This document shows positions 18,376-28,234 of a DNA stretch of 64,000 bases, in pieces; the stretch's first letter is position 1; each line of letters starts with the position of its first letter. This DNA comes from Moraxella oculi (GTDB lineage Bacteria; Pseudomonadota; Gammaproteobacteria; Pseudomonadales; Moraxellaceae): positions 1-64,000 of the forward strand of contig NZ_JAMBAQ010000005.1 in the NCBI RefSeq assembly GCF_023336735.1, in the 5' to 3' direction. Made by a program: the position numbers and the translations under genes. The notes beneath the pieces are model-generated. The model made no database searches, was not told the origin of the DNA, and saw nothing but the letters and a program-made list of their open reading frames with translations.

Positions 18376-19221
18376 ATGCGACACCTCCCAAAAACTCCAC
18401 AACAAGTCCGCCACGATCCAAGAAAACGCTTTGGGCAAAATTTCCTTCATGATACTGGCGTGATTCGCCAAATCGTTGATGCCATCTGCTTATCTCGCAC
18501 TGACAATCTGCTAGAAATCGGACCTGGGCTTGGTGCATTGACTGAGCCGCTACTGGCAGAGGTTGATGGCATGACGGTGATTGAGCTTGATCGCGATTTG
18601 GCCAGCCAGCTTAAAATCAACATTGGTGCTAATAGCCATCCTGATTTTAACATCATCAATGCCAATGCCATGCATATTGATTATCGCGCACTTAGCCAAG
18701 AGATTGGTAAAGGGGCGTTACGAGTGGTGGGGAATTTGCCTTATAACATTTCCACGCCGATTTTATTTCGCTTGCTTGAATTTGGCGATGTCATCAGCGA
18801 CATGCACTTCATGCTCCAAAAAGAGGTTGTTGATCGCATCACTGCAGAGCCGAATACCAAAGCATATGGAAGACTGTCAGTCATCATGCAGTACCATTGT
18901 ATGGCGGAGTATCTTTTGACTGTGCCAAAAGGGGCGTTCAATCCACCACCTAAGGTAACCTCAGCAGTCTTTCGCCTAATCCCATATGCCTGTAAGCCCA
19001 TCACTGCCAAAGATGAGGCGTTGTTTGCCACCATCGTGCGTGAGACTTTCAATCACAGACGCAAAACATTACGAGCGATTTTTAAGAGCATGAGTATTTT
19101 GCCAAAATTGAACGATGAGGATTTTGTTGAAGCTGGCATCAATCCGCAGGCACGCCCAGAGACACTTTCGGTGGCGGATTTTGTGCGTCTGTCTGATTTG
19201 GCCCTAAGTAAATCATCTTAA
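18376..19221 (+). CDS. rsmA: 16S rRNA dimethyladenosine transferase RsmA (KsgA)
   Basis: RsmA dimethylates two adjacent adenosines near the 3' end of 16S rRNA and acts as a late ribosome-assembly checkpoint. The 281-residue protein has [10 protein letters not shown] near the N-terminus, the SAM motif [15 protein letters not shown], and the catalytic [11 protein letters not shown] motif. ATG 18376 fits the family start (RKRFGQN preceded by a short tail); an upstream TTG at 18346 would coincide with the promoter. apaH follows 52 bp later. apaG, which often lies between these two, is absent. Confidence 0.95.
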   Translation: MRHLPKTPQQVRHDPRKRFGQNFLHDTGVIRQIVDAICLSRTDNLLEIGPGLGALTEPLLAEVDGMTVIELDRDLASQLKINIGANSHPDFNIINANAMHIDYRALSQEIGKGALRVVGNLPYNISTPILFRLLEFGDVISDMHFMLQKEVVDRITAEPNTKAYGRLSVIMQYHCMAEYLLTVPKGAFNPPPKVTSAVFRLIPYACKPITAKDEALFATIVRETFNHRRKTLRAIFKSMSILPKLNDEDFVEAGINPQARPETLSVADFVRLSDLALSKSS

Positions 19222-19273
19222 CTGTAAACGCCATCATGGGCGGATTTAACCATTCATTGACACAAAAAACAAC

Positions 19274-20125
19274 ATGGATAAAGACGGACAAAAGACTTAT
19301 CGTCATCAGTATGTGATCGGCGACCTACAAGGGTGCTTTGGGTCATTCTCTCGCCTATTAAACCTGCTTGATTTTGATGAGGCACAAGATAAGATTTGGC
19401 TTGCTGGCGACATCGTGGCGCGTGGTGAGAACTCCTTGGCAACCTTGCGTGAAGTCAAGAGGCTGTCTGATGTGGGGGCGTTGGCAACCGTGCTTGGTAA
19501 TCATGACATCACATTGATTGCGGTGTGGCGTGGAATCATGCCGCCTAAGCCTAGGGACAACACCTTGCCCATATTCAAAGCCCATGACTGTGATGACTTG
19601 TTAAACTGGCTTCGAAAGCAGCCGCTTTTGTTGTATCCTGATGATAAAACGGTATTGACGCATGCAGGCATTCCGCCCAATTGGTCAATTGATGAGGCGG
19701 CTGGCTATGCCAAAGAGCTACAAATCGCACTTGGTTCGGATTTGAACAGTCTTGATAAACTCCTACCAAAACTATACAACAAAAAAGCCGAACGATGGGC
19801 AAATGATTTGAGTGGTGCAAAGCGACTTAGACACATCGCTAACTACCTGACCAGAATGCGACTGTGTGATGCCAATGGCACACTTGAATTTGGCTTTAAA
19901 GAAGGCTTGCTTGATGAAATGCCAAAAGGATTTCGCCCCTGGTTTTTATGGGAAGTACCAAGGCAAAGACGGATTTTATTTGGACATTGGGCAGCATTAC
20001 AAGCCAAAGTTGCCAGTCGTACCATACGCTCACTTGACGGCGGCTGTGTGTGGGGTGGCAGACTGGTGGCCTATCGGCTTGGCGACGAAAAGTTGTTTTG
20101 GGTTGATGGCAATGCCCAAATTTGA
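19274..20125 (+). CDS. apaH: Symmetrical bis(5'-nucleosyl)-tetraphosphatase ApaH
   Basis: ApaH splits Ap4A into two ADP and can also decap Np4-capped RNAs. It is a metallophosphoesterase with motifs VIGDLQGCF (about 14-22), LAGDIVARGENS and VLGNHD in order; metal-binding Asp, His and Asn residues are all present. GDIVARG differs slightly from the more common GDLVARG. At 283 residues it is normal length. There is no obvious ribosome-binding site. The gene follows rsmA in the same direction and converges on the M15 peptidase gene with only 5 bp between stops. Confidence 0.94.
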   Translation: MDKDGQKTYRHQYVIGDLQGCFGSFSRLLNLLDFDEAQDKIWLAGDIVARGENSLATLREVKRLSDVGALATVLGNHDITLIAVWRGIMPPKPRDNTLPIFKAHDCDDLLNWLRKQPLLLYPDDKTVLTHAGIPPNWSIDEAAGYAKELQIALGSDLNSLDKLLPKLYNKKAERWANDLSGAKRLRHIANYLTRMRLCDANGTLEFGFKEGLLDEMPKGFRPWFLWEVPRQRRILFGHWAALQAKVASRTIRSLDGGCVWGGRLVAYRLGDEKLFWVDGNAQI

Positions 20126-20130
20126 CGGAC

Positions 20131-20889
20131 TTACTGTTTTTCAAGATTGGTATCAAGTGGTTGGCAAGTGCGTGGTGCAAAAAGTTTCTGACCTCGTTCA
20201 TCTCCAACATATCGCCAATGCCATGATTCTTCTGACACGCCTGTTTGAGAGGAAAAGTTTGGCGTGAAAGTTTGCTCCCACCCATACTCTTTGGCATGTT
20301 CTTTGAGCCATCGGTAACCTTTACTTTTGGCAAACTTATCATCAATCGGTGCAAAATCTACCGCATAGCCAGTGTGATGCTCGGAAAATCCCGCAGGTGA
20401 TGAGGTGGTGTAGATGGTTTTTGGAGATTGTTTTTGGCGGATTTTACGCTTCACAATGACATCTTGAGCGCGGACGGAGCGGAATATGGAACTTGGGTAT
20501 AACGCAACTTTGTCTTTGGCTGCTGCTTTGACCAGTTCTTGTAAAGGTGTTTTGACATCTTTGTGAATGAGTTTGTTCTCATGGTTTTTATCGCCATAGC
20601 CACTCCATACCAAATCTTCAGCAAAAGCCTCTTGGTATGAAAAATGCTTGATGCCAACTGCTAAGGCATCAGGTGAGCAGATGGGCGTGGCGGCGACTGG
20701 CGATGAATTTTCGTCAGGGGATTTGTTCAGAGGTTCGTCTGTCTCCTCGTGATTGACCCACATCATATTAACAGTTGTTGTGGTACTGACATGTTCTTTA
20801 TCTGATATGTTCGTGGCGTAGGCAGTCATGCTACCAAAAGCCATTAAAAACAGAGCGATGTGATGCTTGATTTTATGTGTTGTCTGCAT
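20131..20889 (-). CDS. Exported M15-family D,D-carboxypeptidase (VanY-like)
   Basis: The expected role is trimming the terminal D-Ala from peptidoglycan stems in the periplasm. The M15B/VanY zinc-peptidase motifs are clear: FRSVRAQ, then SEHHTGYAVDFAP (zinc His and Asp) and ESWHWRYVG (general base Glu and zinc His). The N-terminus is a signal peptide (cleavage likely after AYA). ATG 20889 gives 252 residues; an upstream in-frame start at 20961 would add 24 residues ahead of the signal peptide and is unlikely. A polar linker of about 45 residues separates signal peptide and catalytic domain. Confidence 0.87.
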   Translation of the reverse strand: MQTTHKIKHHIALFLMAFGSMTAYATNISDKEHVSTTTTVNMMWVNHEETDEPLNKSPDENSSPVAATPICSPDALAVGIKHFSYQEAFAEDLVWSGYGDKNHENKLIHKDVKTPLQELVKAAAKDKVALYPSSIFRSVRAQDVIVKRKIRQKQSPKTIYTTSSPAGFSEHHTGYAVDFAPIDDKFAKSKGYRWLKEHAKEYGWEQTFTPNFSSQTGVSEESWHWRYVGDERGQKLFAPRTCQPLDTNLEKQ

Positions 20890-20964
20890 TGTCTTTATGT
20901 TTGAATTGCGTGTTAAGAATTTAAGATAAGTGCTGTTCGTGATGACATTTGTGAATGCCAATCT

Positions 20965-22041
20965 TTACTTACGAAGCGGAGAATGTTGGGGTTTTGGTTG
21001 ATGCAGATGTGCAACCATCGCATCAAGCACCACGGTAGCAAAAGAACCTTTGGGTAGTACAAAACTTAATGTCAGTGCATCATCTTTCCATTTCCAAGAC
21101 AAATTGCGTACAATCAGTCGTGTGGGTCTGCGTAACATTTTTGCCTTAACTTTTTCTAAGCCTTTGATGAGTACGCTGTTTTTTTCATCTTGAAAAATGG
21201 CATTTTCAACCGCCAAGGCGGATTGACTGGCTTTATTTTCTCCAATGCCAAACAGGGTAATGGTGGGGTGAATGTCATGTCTTTTTAGGCGTTCGATGAC
21301 GGCATCATCAATCTTACTGGTAAAAATTGAACCTGTGCCATCAAGATTGAACACATCGCCATCAATTGCTTGATTCCAAGTACCATCAGCCACTCGTAAT
21401 GTTAAAATTTCATTGAATAAATGACTGCGTGCTGATGAGATGAGTATCCCATGGCGTTCAAAGTCTTTTTTGAATGGCTTGTAAGGCTTGGGGTTGTCTA
21501 ATAACTTTTGAAAAAATGCTCGGGCTTGGCTTAGGTTGTTTCCATCTTGTCCAAATCTTTGTTCGCCAACATAGTTTGGCACACCGTGATTGATGATGTC
21601 CGTGAGCTGCTGTTCGATGGCATCTTTATCACCGACGACCTTAGTGAGAGTGATGGTGAAATGATTGGCAGCATGCGTGCCACGATTAAGTTTTTTACCA
21701 TGCCAGTGTTGTTGTAATAAAGCAAGGTACTCGGTGGGCTTGAGTGCTTTTAGAGCAATATCATTAAAAGGCTTTTGTGGTGGCTGTTTGTTTGGTAATC
21801 GTAAGCTGAACCACTGAAAGGTTTGGGCGTGGCGGTCTTTCATGCCAGAGTAGCCAACATCATGAATGGGAATGCCTGCCCAGTCAGCCAGCAGGCGTGC
21901 GACAAAATGGGTATTTAGGTTGATTTTTTCTACATATAACCAAAGATGTTCGCCACATCCATCAAAATCCAGACAAAGCTGTTCGGTAACAATAAAGTCA
22001 GTAGGTGTGTTCTTAAAGGTGGCTGAAATGATGGTTTGCAT
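20965..22041 (-). CDS. truD: tRNA pseudouridine(13) synthase TruD
   Basis: TruD converts U13 of tRNA-Glu to pseudouridine. The 358-residue protein has GYSGMKDRHAQTFQWFSL, in which Asp is the catalytic residue, plus NYVGEQRFGQDGNN and the NHFTITL motif. ATG 22041 (MQTIISATFK) is selected because the family begins shortly before DFIVTE; the open frame extends 30 codons further but that part has no resemblance to TruD. No ribosome-binding site is evident. The gene is upstream of the M15 peptidase in the same direction. Confidence 0.94.
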   Translation of the reverse strand: MQTIISATFKNTPTDFIVTEQLCLDFDGCGEHLWLYVEKINLNTHFVARLLADWAGIPIHDVGYSGMKDRHAQTFQWFSLRLPNKQPPQKPFNDIALKALKPTEYLALLQQHWHGKKLNRGTHAANHFTITLTKVVGDKDAIEQQLTDIINHGVPNYVGEQRFGQDGNNLSQARAFFQKLLDNPKPYKPFKKDFERHGILISSARSHLFNEILTLRVADGTWNQAIDGDVFNLDGTGSIFTSKIDDAVIERLKRHDIHPTITLFGIGENKASQSALAVENAIFQDEKNSVLIKGLEKVKAKMLRRPTRLIVRNLSWKWKDDALTLSFVLPKGSFATVVLDAMVAHLHQPKPQHSPLRK

Positions 22042-22326
22042 GAGGATCGGTTGACAGCTAAAAATGGCTATTAAAGCATGATTTGGCACATTTCTCAAAT
22101 TAAAAAGTGCATGATGATGAAAAATCATCAAAAATGCTTGATGAATATGTATTTGGTCAGCCGAAGCTTATCTCACGGAAGCGATGCTTGACCTTATGAT
22201 GATGCATTTGAATGATCAAGTGCTTAAAATGACCAGCCAGTCTGATGAAAAGATTGCAGGGGTGATGACTTTATTTTAAATTGAGTGCATACCAAACATG
22301 ACACATGAGTTAAATGGAGAATGATC

Positions 22327-24150
22327 ATGCAATACATCGCCCCACTTCGTGATATGCAGTTTGTGATGCACGAACTGTTAGATAGCCAGTCGCATTACGC
22401 CAAACTGGATGAATATCATGAACTTGACATAGAGACGATTAATAGCTATTTGGAAGCGGCGGCGGATTTTGCCCAGTCAGTGTTATCGCCAATAAATCGC
22501 ACAGGCGACCTTGAAGGCTGTACTTTTGATGAGGGTGAAGTCACGACGCCGACAGGCTTTAAACAAGCATATGAGCAGTATTGTGAGCTTGGGTTTGCAG
22601 CGTTAAATGCCGAACCTAAGTATGGCGGCTTGGGCTTACCAACTTCCATATCAAGTGCCGTCAGTGAAATCATGGGGACGGCAAACTGGTCTTTTTCCAT
22701 GTATCCAGGATTGTCACACGGTGCCATTCAAACCATTGAGCATCACGGCACAGACGAACAAAAAACCACTTATCTTGAAAAAATGAATACGGGTCAATGG
22801 TCTGGTACCATGTGCCTGACCGAATCACACGCAGGCTCGGATTTGGGCATCATTAAGACTCGTGCCACACCAAATGAAGATGGATCGTATGCCATTAAAG
22901 GACAAAAAATATTCATCTCTGCTGGCGAACACGACTTGACCGAAAACATCATTCATATCGTCTTAGCTCGCCTGCCAAATGCTCCTGCTGGTACTAAAGG
23001 CATCTCTTTATTCATTGTACCAAAATTTTTGGTGAATGCTGATGGTTCTTTGGGTGAGAGAAATGCTGTTACTTGTGGGTCGATTGAGCATAAAATGGGC
23101 ATCAAAGCATCGGCGACTTGCGTGATGAATTTTGATGATGCTAAGGGATATTTGATAGGGCCGAAAAATCGTGGTCTAAATTGCATGTTTACCTTCATGA
23201 ATGTCGCACGCATTGGTACGGCAATTCAGGGTTTGGCGGCGTCTGAGTTTGCGTTTCAAGGCTCTTTAAAGTATGCCAAAGATCGTACCGCAATGCGTTC
23301 ATTATCCGGTATCAAAGAGCCACAAAAACCTGCTGATAGCATCATTCACCATCCAGCGGTGCGTAACATGCTATTGACCCAAAAGGCATTTGCTGAAGGT
23401 GGTCGAGCTTTGGTGTACTACCTGTCTCAATTTGCTGACATTGTCGCCAAAGGTGAGCATGCACAGGCAAAGTTTGCTGATGAAATGCTGTCTTTACTAA
23501 CACCGATTGCCAAGGCATTTTTGACTGAAACAGGTCATGAGGCCGCTAACATGGGTGTGCAAGTCTATGGAGGCCATGGTTTCATCAGTGAATGGGGCAT
23601 GGAACAAAATGTTCGTGATACTCGCATTGCATGCTTATACGAAGGGACGACAGAGATTCAAGCATTGGATTTGCTGGCTCGTAAGGTGTTGGGTTCGCAA
23701 GGCAAAATGCTTGCCAACTTCACGACAATCATTCATCAGTTTTGCCAAGAGCATCAAGATGATGACCGTGTGGGTCAGATGATAAGCACGCTTACCAAGC
23801 TTAATAAACAATGGGGCGATATCACCACTCGTATTGGCATGCAGGGCACTCAAAATGCAGACGCTATTGGTGCGGCAGCGGTTGATTATCTGTTTTTTAG
23901 TGGCTATGTTACCTTGGGTTATCTATGGGCAAAAATGGCGACCGTCGCTTATGCACGACTGGATAAAATGTGTGAAAGCTTAGATGTGGAACATGCGTTG
24001 GATGGCGAATACGGCTTTTATGATGCCAAGATTAAAACGGCGGAGTTTTATTTTGCCAAACTCATGCCACGCCATGCGGTTCATGTTGCACGAATCAACA
24101 GTGGTCATGAATCATTGATGGCAATGGAGGTGGAACAGTTTGCCTTTTGA
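22327..24150 (+). CDS. Acyl-CoA dehydrogenase, 600-residue type (paralogue 1)
   Basis: This FAD enzyme should introduce the first double bond into acyl-CoA in beta-oxidation. The 607-residue protein has the usual N-terminal, middle (GTMCLTESHAGSDLGIIKTRA) and C-terminal ACAD domains plus the extra C-terminal domain of this subfamily. Glu in CLYEGTTEIQALD is the expected catalytic base. ATG 22327 is preferred over ATG 22321 because GGAGA directly abuts the latter. The protein is closely related to the next gene, from which it differs mainly at the N-terminus and after residue 280. The chain-length preference cannot be read from the sequence. Confidence 0.9.
   Translation: MQYIAPLRDMQFVMHELLDSQSHYAKLDEYHELDIETINSYLEAAADFAQSVLSPINRTGDLEGCTFDEGEVTTPTGFKQAYEQYCELGFAALNAEPKYGGLGLPTSISSAVSEIMGTANWSFSMYPGLSHGAIQTIEHHGTDEQKTTYLEKMNTGQWSGTMCLTESHAGSDLGIIKTRATPNEDGSYAIKGQKIFISAGEHDLTENIIHIVLARLPNAPAGTKGISLFIVPKFLVNADGSLGERNAVTCGSIEHKMGIKASATCVMNFDDAKGYLIGPKNRGLNCMFTFMNVARIGTAIQGLAASEFAFQGSLKYAKDRTAMRSLSGIKEPQKPADSIIHHPAVRNMLLTQKAFAEGGRALVYYLSQFADIVAKGEHAQAKFADEMLSLLTPIAKAFLTETGHEAANMGVQVYGGHGFISEWGMEQNVRDTRIACLYEGTTEIQALDLLARKVLGSQGKMLANFTTIIHQFCQEHQDDDRVGQMISTLTKLNKQWGDITTRIGMQGTQNADAIGAAAVDYLFFSGYVTLGYLWAKMATVAYARLDKMCESLDVEHALDGEYGFYDAKIKTAEFYFAKLMPRHAVHVARINSGHESLMAMEVEQFAF
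22974..23151 (+). repeat. 178-bp perfect repeat, copy 1 (in acyl-CoA dehydrogenase 1)
   Basis: Identical base for base to 24927-25104 (constant offset 1953). It encodes the segment from PNAPAGTKGIS to DDAKGY. Confidence 0.93.
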
Positions 24151-24270
24151 TGATCTGTCAGCTACTGACATCAGATGGTTGTCAGCTTGATCTTAAAGGT
24201 TGTTTCTTGATGGCAGTAGCTTTTTAGAGTGAAAATTATTTTTAAAATTCATCATAAACAAGGAGTGGTC

Positions 24271-26040
24271 ATGAGTTTGAGTTATCACGCACCGTTAGAT
24301 GAGATGCGATTTACTTTATATGAAGTGTTTAAAGCATCACAATTTTGGCAAAACACCCCCAGTCTGTCGCACATGGACGCTGATACGGTGGACATGGTCT
24401 TGCAGGAGATGGCGAAATTTAGCCGTGAAGTATTATTGCCAATCAATCAATCTGGCGATAACGAGGGGGCGAAATATCTGGGTAGGGGCAGGGTTGAGAC
24501 GCCCATGGGGTTTGGGAAGGCATTCAGGTCTTATGCTGAGATGGGTTGGATCGGACTGGGTGGCTGCGAATCATTTGGTGGACAGGGTATGCCAAAAATG
24601 ATTACGATGCTTACCGAAGAGATGATGTTTTCGGTCAATCAATCTTTTGCTTTATACCCAAACTTGACGGTTGGAGCCAGTCTTTGCTTGCTCGCCAGTG
24701 GCAGTGAGGAACAAAAAAATGTTTATCTGCCCAAGCTTTATACAGGTGAATGGTCTGGTACCATGTGCCTGACCGAATCACACGCAGGGACGGATTTGGG
24801 CATCATTAAGACTCGTGCCACGCCAAACGAAGATGGCTCTTACAACATCACTGGCACGAAGATTTTTATCACTGGTGGCGAGCATGATTTGACTGAGAAC
24901 ATCGTTCATTTGGTGCTTGCTAAGACGCCAAATGCTCCTGCTGGTACTAAAGGCATCTCTTTATTCATTGTACCAAAATTTTTGGTGAATGCTGATGGTT
25001 CTTTGGGTGAGAGAAATGCTGTTACTTGTGGGTCGATTGAGCATAAAATGGGCATCAAAGCATCGGCGACTTGCGTGATGAATTTTGATGATGCTAAGGG
25101 ATATATGGTGGGTGAACAAAATACGGGGCTTGCCACCATGTTTGTCATGATGAATTATGAGCGTGTTACCATGGGTTTGCAAGGGCTGGGGGCGAGCGTG
25201 CTTGCGTATCAAAACGCTTGTCAATATGCCAAAGAGCGTCTGCAAGGTCGTAATGATGCTGGCGTACAAAATACAGATAAAGTTGCCGATGCCATCATTG
25301 GTTTTGGTGATTTGCGTCGCATGCTGTTAAATGCCAAATGCAATAGTGTTGCGTCTCGTACCTTTGCCATGTATGTGGCTCGTGAACTGGATATTGCTAA
25401 ATTTAGCGACGATACACAGATGAGGGCGGCTGCAAATGCTAAGATTGCCCTATTAACACCGATTGCTAAGGCATTTTTGACCGACATGGCATTTGAAGCG
25501 GTGGTGGGCTGTCAGCAAGTATTTGGCGGTCATGGCTATATTAAAGAATGGGGCATGGAACAAATCGTTCGTGATACACGCATCAGCCAAATCTATGAAG
25601 GGACGAATGGCATTCAGGCACTAGATTTATTGGGTCGTAAAGTCATTAAGAATCAAGCCATGACGCTATTGAGCTTTATTGATGAGGTGCTAGATGCGTG
25701 TCAGGCGGATACGAATCATGCCATCAAAGATGCCGCCATTAAAGCCGCCAAGCGTGTGCGGTCATTGACAGAGCATCTGCTAAGTGCTACCAAGCAAGAC
25801 ACTCACCTCATTAACACATCTGCGGTGGATTATCTGCATGCAGTTGGTTACTTATGCTATGCGTACATGTATTTATTGATTGTGCAAGCATGCGATGGTC
25901 AGTCTGGTAAGTTCTATGATGAGCGTCGTAAGCTTGCAGATTACTTTGTTTTGCGAATGTTGCCGAAGCTCTATGCACATGCTGACATGGCACAGGCGAG
26001 TGCGTCAAGCGTGATGGCTTTTGACGATGATTTTTTTTAG
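24271..26040 (+). CDS. Acyl-CoA dehydrogenase, 600-residue type (paralogue 2)
   Basis: This second copy encodes 589 residues with the same domain order. It has the GTMCLTESHAGTDLGIIKTRA flavin-site segment and the QIYEGTNGIQALDLLGRKV region with the catalytic Glu. AAGGAG gives a strong ribosome-binding site. It lies 120 bp after paralogue 1 and may be co-transcribed. A 178-bp segment is identical at DNA level to paralogue 1 while the flanks are diverged, which suggests recent gene conversion. A bidirectional terminator follows. Confidence 0.9.
   Translation: MSLSYHAPLDEMRFTLYEVFKASQFWQNTPSLSHMDADTVDMVLQEMAKFSREVLLPINQSGDNEGAKYLGRGRVETPMGFGKAFRSYAEMGWIGLGGCESFGGQGMPKMITMLTEEMMFSVNQSFALYPNLTVGASLCLLASGSEEQKNVYLPKLYTGEWSGTMCLTESHAGTDLGIIKTRATPNEDGSYNITGTKIFITGGEHDLTENIVHLVLAKTPNAPAGTKGISLFIVPKFLVNADGSLGERNAVTCGSIEHKMGIKASATCVMNFDDAKGYMVGEQNTGLATMFVMMNYERVTMGLQGLGASVLAYQNACQYAKERLQGRNDAGVQNTDKVADAIIGFGDLRRMLLNAKCNSVASRTFAMYVARELDIAKFSDDTQMRAAANAKIALLTPIAKAFLTDMAFEAVVGCQQVFGGHGYIKEWGMEQIVRDTRISQIYEGTNGIQALDLLGRKVIKNQAMTLLSFIDEVLDACQADTNHAIKDAAIKAAKRVRSLTEHLLSATKQDTHLINTSAVDYLHAVGYLCYAYMYLLIVQACDGQSGKFYDERRKLADYFVLRMLPKLYAHADMAQASASSVMAFDDDFF
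24927..25104 (+). repeat. 178-bp perfect repeat, copy 2 (in acyl-CoA dehydrogenase 2)
   Basis: Second copy of the identical tract. Shorter identical blocks of about 40 and 31 bp also occur upstream, near 24751-24820. Confidence 0.93.
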
Positions 26041-26117
26041 TCGCTGATGGCAGAATGACAGCAATAGACAGTCGCCATTCATCATTCGGTTGCTTGTGAG
26101 GATTGATGATGAAGGTT

Positions 26118-26154
26118 AAAAAAATACCTTAATTATCATTAAGGTATTTTTTTT
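26118..26154. terminator. Bidirectional terminator between acyl-CoA dehydrogenase 2 and pckG
   Basis: A 15-bp perfect stem (AAAAAAATACCTTAA with TTAAGGTATTTTTTT) and a 6-nt loop have T runs in both directions. Confidence 0.85.
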
Positions 26155-26163
26155 GTGGTTTGA

Positions 26164-27996
26164 TTAGGATTTTTGTACGGCATCAAGCAATTTGGCTTGG
26201 TGGTCAATCAGAGCTTGAGGCATGCGTTCGCCCAGTTTTTCAAACAATGCTTTATGGTCATTAAGTTCTTGTATCCAAGAGTTTTTGTCTTGGCCGGTTA
26301 CTAAGTCGAACTGTTGCTGGCTAAAATCAGACTCTGCCCAGTTGATGTCATCATAGGTAGGTACCAATCCAATCGGCGTGTGAACAGCGTTCGCATTGCC
26401 TTCGCAACGATTGATGATCCATTCAAGAACACGCATGTTTTGACCAAATCCAGGCCAGACAAAATCACCATGTTCATCACGACGAAACCAGTTCACTTTA
26501 AACATTTTTGGCATTGTTGTGCCATGCTGTGCGGTCAATTTGTTTAGTTTGTCGCCCATTTCCAGCCAATTGGTGAAATAGTCGGCCATGTTGTAGCCTG
26601 CAAATGGCAACATGGCAAATGGGTCGCGGCGTACCACGCCTTGCTGCCCTGTGGCGGCGGCGGTGGTTTCAGAACCCATGGTTGCCGCTTTATATACGCC
26701 GTCCACCCAGTCAAAGGCTTCAGATACCAATGGCACAGTGTCAGCGCGACGACCACCAAAGATAAAGGCAGAGATAGGCACACCTTCAGGGTTTTCCCAT
26801 TGTGGGTCGATGGATGGGCATTGTGCTGCTGATACGGTAAAGCGAGCATTAGCGTGCGATGCTTTTTCTGATCCATCATGCTGTTGGCGTTTCCAGTTGA
26901 TGAGATTTGCTGGTGGCTCTTTGGTTTTGCCTTCCCACCACACTTCACCATCTTCTGTTACGGCGACATTGGTATAAAGTACATCAGACCCCAGCATGCT
27001 CATGCAGTTTGAGTTAGTCTTAGTGTTTGTTCCTGGTGCTACGCCAAAAAATCCTGCTTCTGGGTTGATGGCGTAAAGTTTGCCATCTGCTGATGGCTTG
27101 ATCCAAGCGATGTCATCACCAACCGTCTCTACCTTCCAGCCCTCATAACCCGCTGGTGGAATGAGCATGGCAAAGTTGGTTTTGCCACAGGCGGATGGGA
27201 AAGCGGCGGCGATATAGTGTTTTTTGCCTTCTGGATTGGTTACGCCCAAGATGAGCATGTGTTCAGCCAGCCAGCCTTGTTCACGACCCATGACAGATGC
27301 AATGCGTAGTGCCAGACATTTTTTGCCAAGTAGGGCATTACCACCATAGCCTGAACCGTATGACCAGATTTCACGAGTCTCTGGAAAATGGACGATGTAC
27401 TTGTCATCATTGCACGGCCATGCCACATCTTTCTCGCCATCGCTTAATGGCTTACCAACAGAATGCACGCATGGTACAAATTCACCGTCCGTGCCCAGTA
27501 CATCATAGACAGCCTTGCCCATGCGAGCCATCTTACGCATACTGACGACAACATAAGGGCTGTCGGTGATTTCAACACCGATGTGGGCAATGTGGCTACC
27601 CAGCGGACCCATGCTAAATGGTACCACATACATGGTGCGACCTGCCATGCAGCCGTCAAATTTCTCATTTAAAATTGCTCGCATTTCATCGGGGGCTTTC
27701 CAGTTGTTGGTTGCACCTGCGTCAATTTGCTGCTTAGAACAGATGAAAGTACGGTCTTCAACACGGGCCACATCTGACGGATCGGAGAATGCCAAATAAG
27801 AATTCGGGTGTTTTTCTTCATTAAGCTTGATCATTGTCCCATTCTCAATCATCAGATTGATGAGGCGATCGTATTCTTCTTCTGAACCGTCGCACCACTC
27901 AATGTTGGCAGGCTTGGTGAGGCTGGCAATGTTAGCCACCCAATCGATTAAAGCTTGGTGACGGACGAATTGTGGGGCAGTGATGGTTGTGGTCAT
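26164..27996 (-). CDS. pckG: Phosphoenolpyruvate carboxykinase (GTP)
   Basis: PckG converts oxaloacetate and GTP to phosphoenolpyruvate, the gateway to gluconeogenesis for bacteria living on organic acids and fatty acids. The 610-residue length and motifs mark the GTP type: [13 protein letters not shown] (P-loop with the reactive Cys), [13 protein letters not shown] and [26 protein letters not shown] precedes the ATG. The long AT-rich upstream region contains a Fur-box-like palindrome 96 bases before the start. The gene lies opposite two acyl-CoA dehydrogenases, in keeping with growth on acetyl-CoA-yielding substrates. Confidence 0.96.
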   Translation of the reverse strand: MTTTITAPQFVRHQALIDWVANIASLTKPANIEWCDGSEEEYDRLINLMIENGTMIKLNEEKHPNSYLAFSDPSDVARVEDRTFICSKQQIDAGATNNWKAPDEMRAILNEKFDGCMAGRTMYVVPFSMGPLGSHIAHIGVEITDSPYVVVSMRKMARMGKAVYDVLGTDGEFVPCVHSVGKPLSDGEKDVAWPCNDDKYIVHFPETREIWSYGSGYGGNALLGKKCLALRIASVMGREQGWLAEHMLILGVTNPEGKKHYIAAAFPSACGKTNFAMLIPPAGYEGWKVETVGDDIAWIKPSADGKLYAINPEAGFFGVAPGTNTKTNSNCMSMLGSDVLYTNVAVTEDGEVWWEGKTKEPPANLINWKRQQHDGSEKASHANARFTVSAAQCPSIDPQWENPEGVPISAFIFGGRRADTVPLVSEAFDWVDGVYKAATMGSETTAAATGQQGVVRRDPFAMLPFAGYNMADYFTNWLEMGDKLNKLTAQHGTTMPKMFKVNWFRRDEHGDFVWPGFGQNMRVLEWIINRCEGNANAVHTPIGLVPTYDDINWAESDFSQQQFDLVTGQDKNSWIQELNDHKALFEKLGERMPQALIDHQAKLLDAVQKS

Positions 27997-28091
27997 GATA
28001 ACCTCTCAGGGTTCTTAGATTGAATGAAAAAGTAAGTACGAAGTAAAAGTACTACATATAAAAAAAATGACCTATTAAAACATAAAAATAA

Positions 28092-28110
28092 AACAATGAT
28101 AATCATTATT
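28092..28110. promoter_or_regulatory. Fur-box-like palindrome upstream of pckG
   Basis: The 19-bp sequence AACAATGATAATCATTATT matches 16 of 19 positions of the classical Fur consensus (GATAATGATAATCATTATC), including the whole centre. It lies in the AT-rich pckG leader or promoter region, 96 bp upstream of the start codon. The match is seen directly; Fur binding is inferred. Confidence 0.55.
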
Positions 28111-28200
28111 TTAAAAATAAATGAAACTATTTTTTTTAATGATGATTAAAACTGATGGAATGGGCATGTTGCAATATAGGTGGGTAATAATGCTTGAAAT

Positions 28201-28227
28201 AATCCCCAAGCATTTGACTTGGGGATT
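28201..28227 (-). terminator. Terminator after the thioesterase gene
   Basis: A 10-bp perfect stem (AATCCCCAAG with CTTGGGGATT) and 7-nt loop lie just past the stop. The following T run on the minus strand is weak. Confidence 0.6.
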
Positions 28228-28234
28228 TTAAACA

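Noticed and set aside
19866-20354. Overlapping open frames at the apaH / M15 peptidase junction
   Set aside because: They are shadows in other frames or strands of two well-supported genes and show no family features.
22196-22300. Short open frames before acyl-CoA dehydrogenase 1 (about 20-32 residues)
   Set aside because: They are too short, overlap in different frames and lack recognisable features; at most a degraded gene end.
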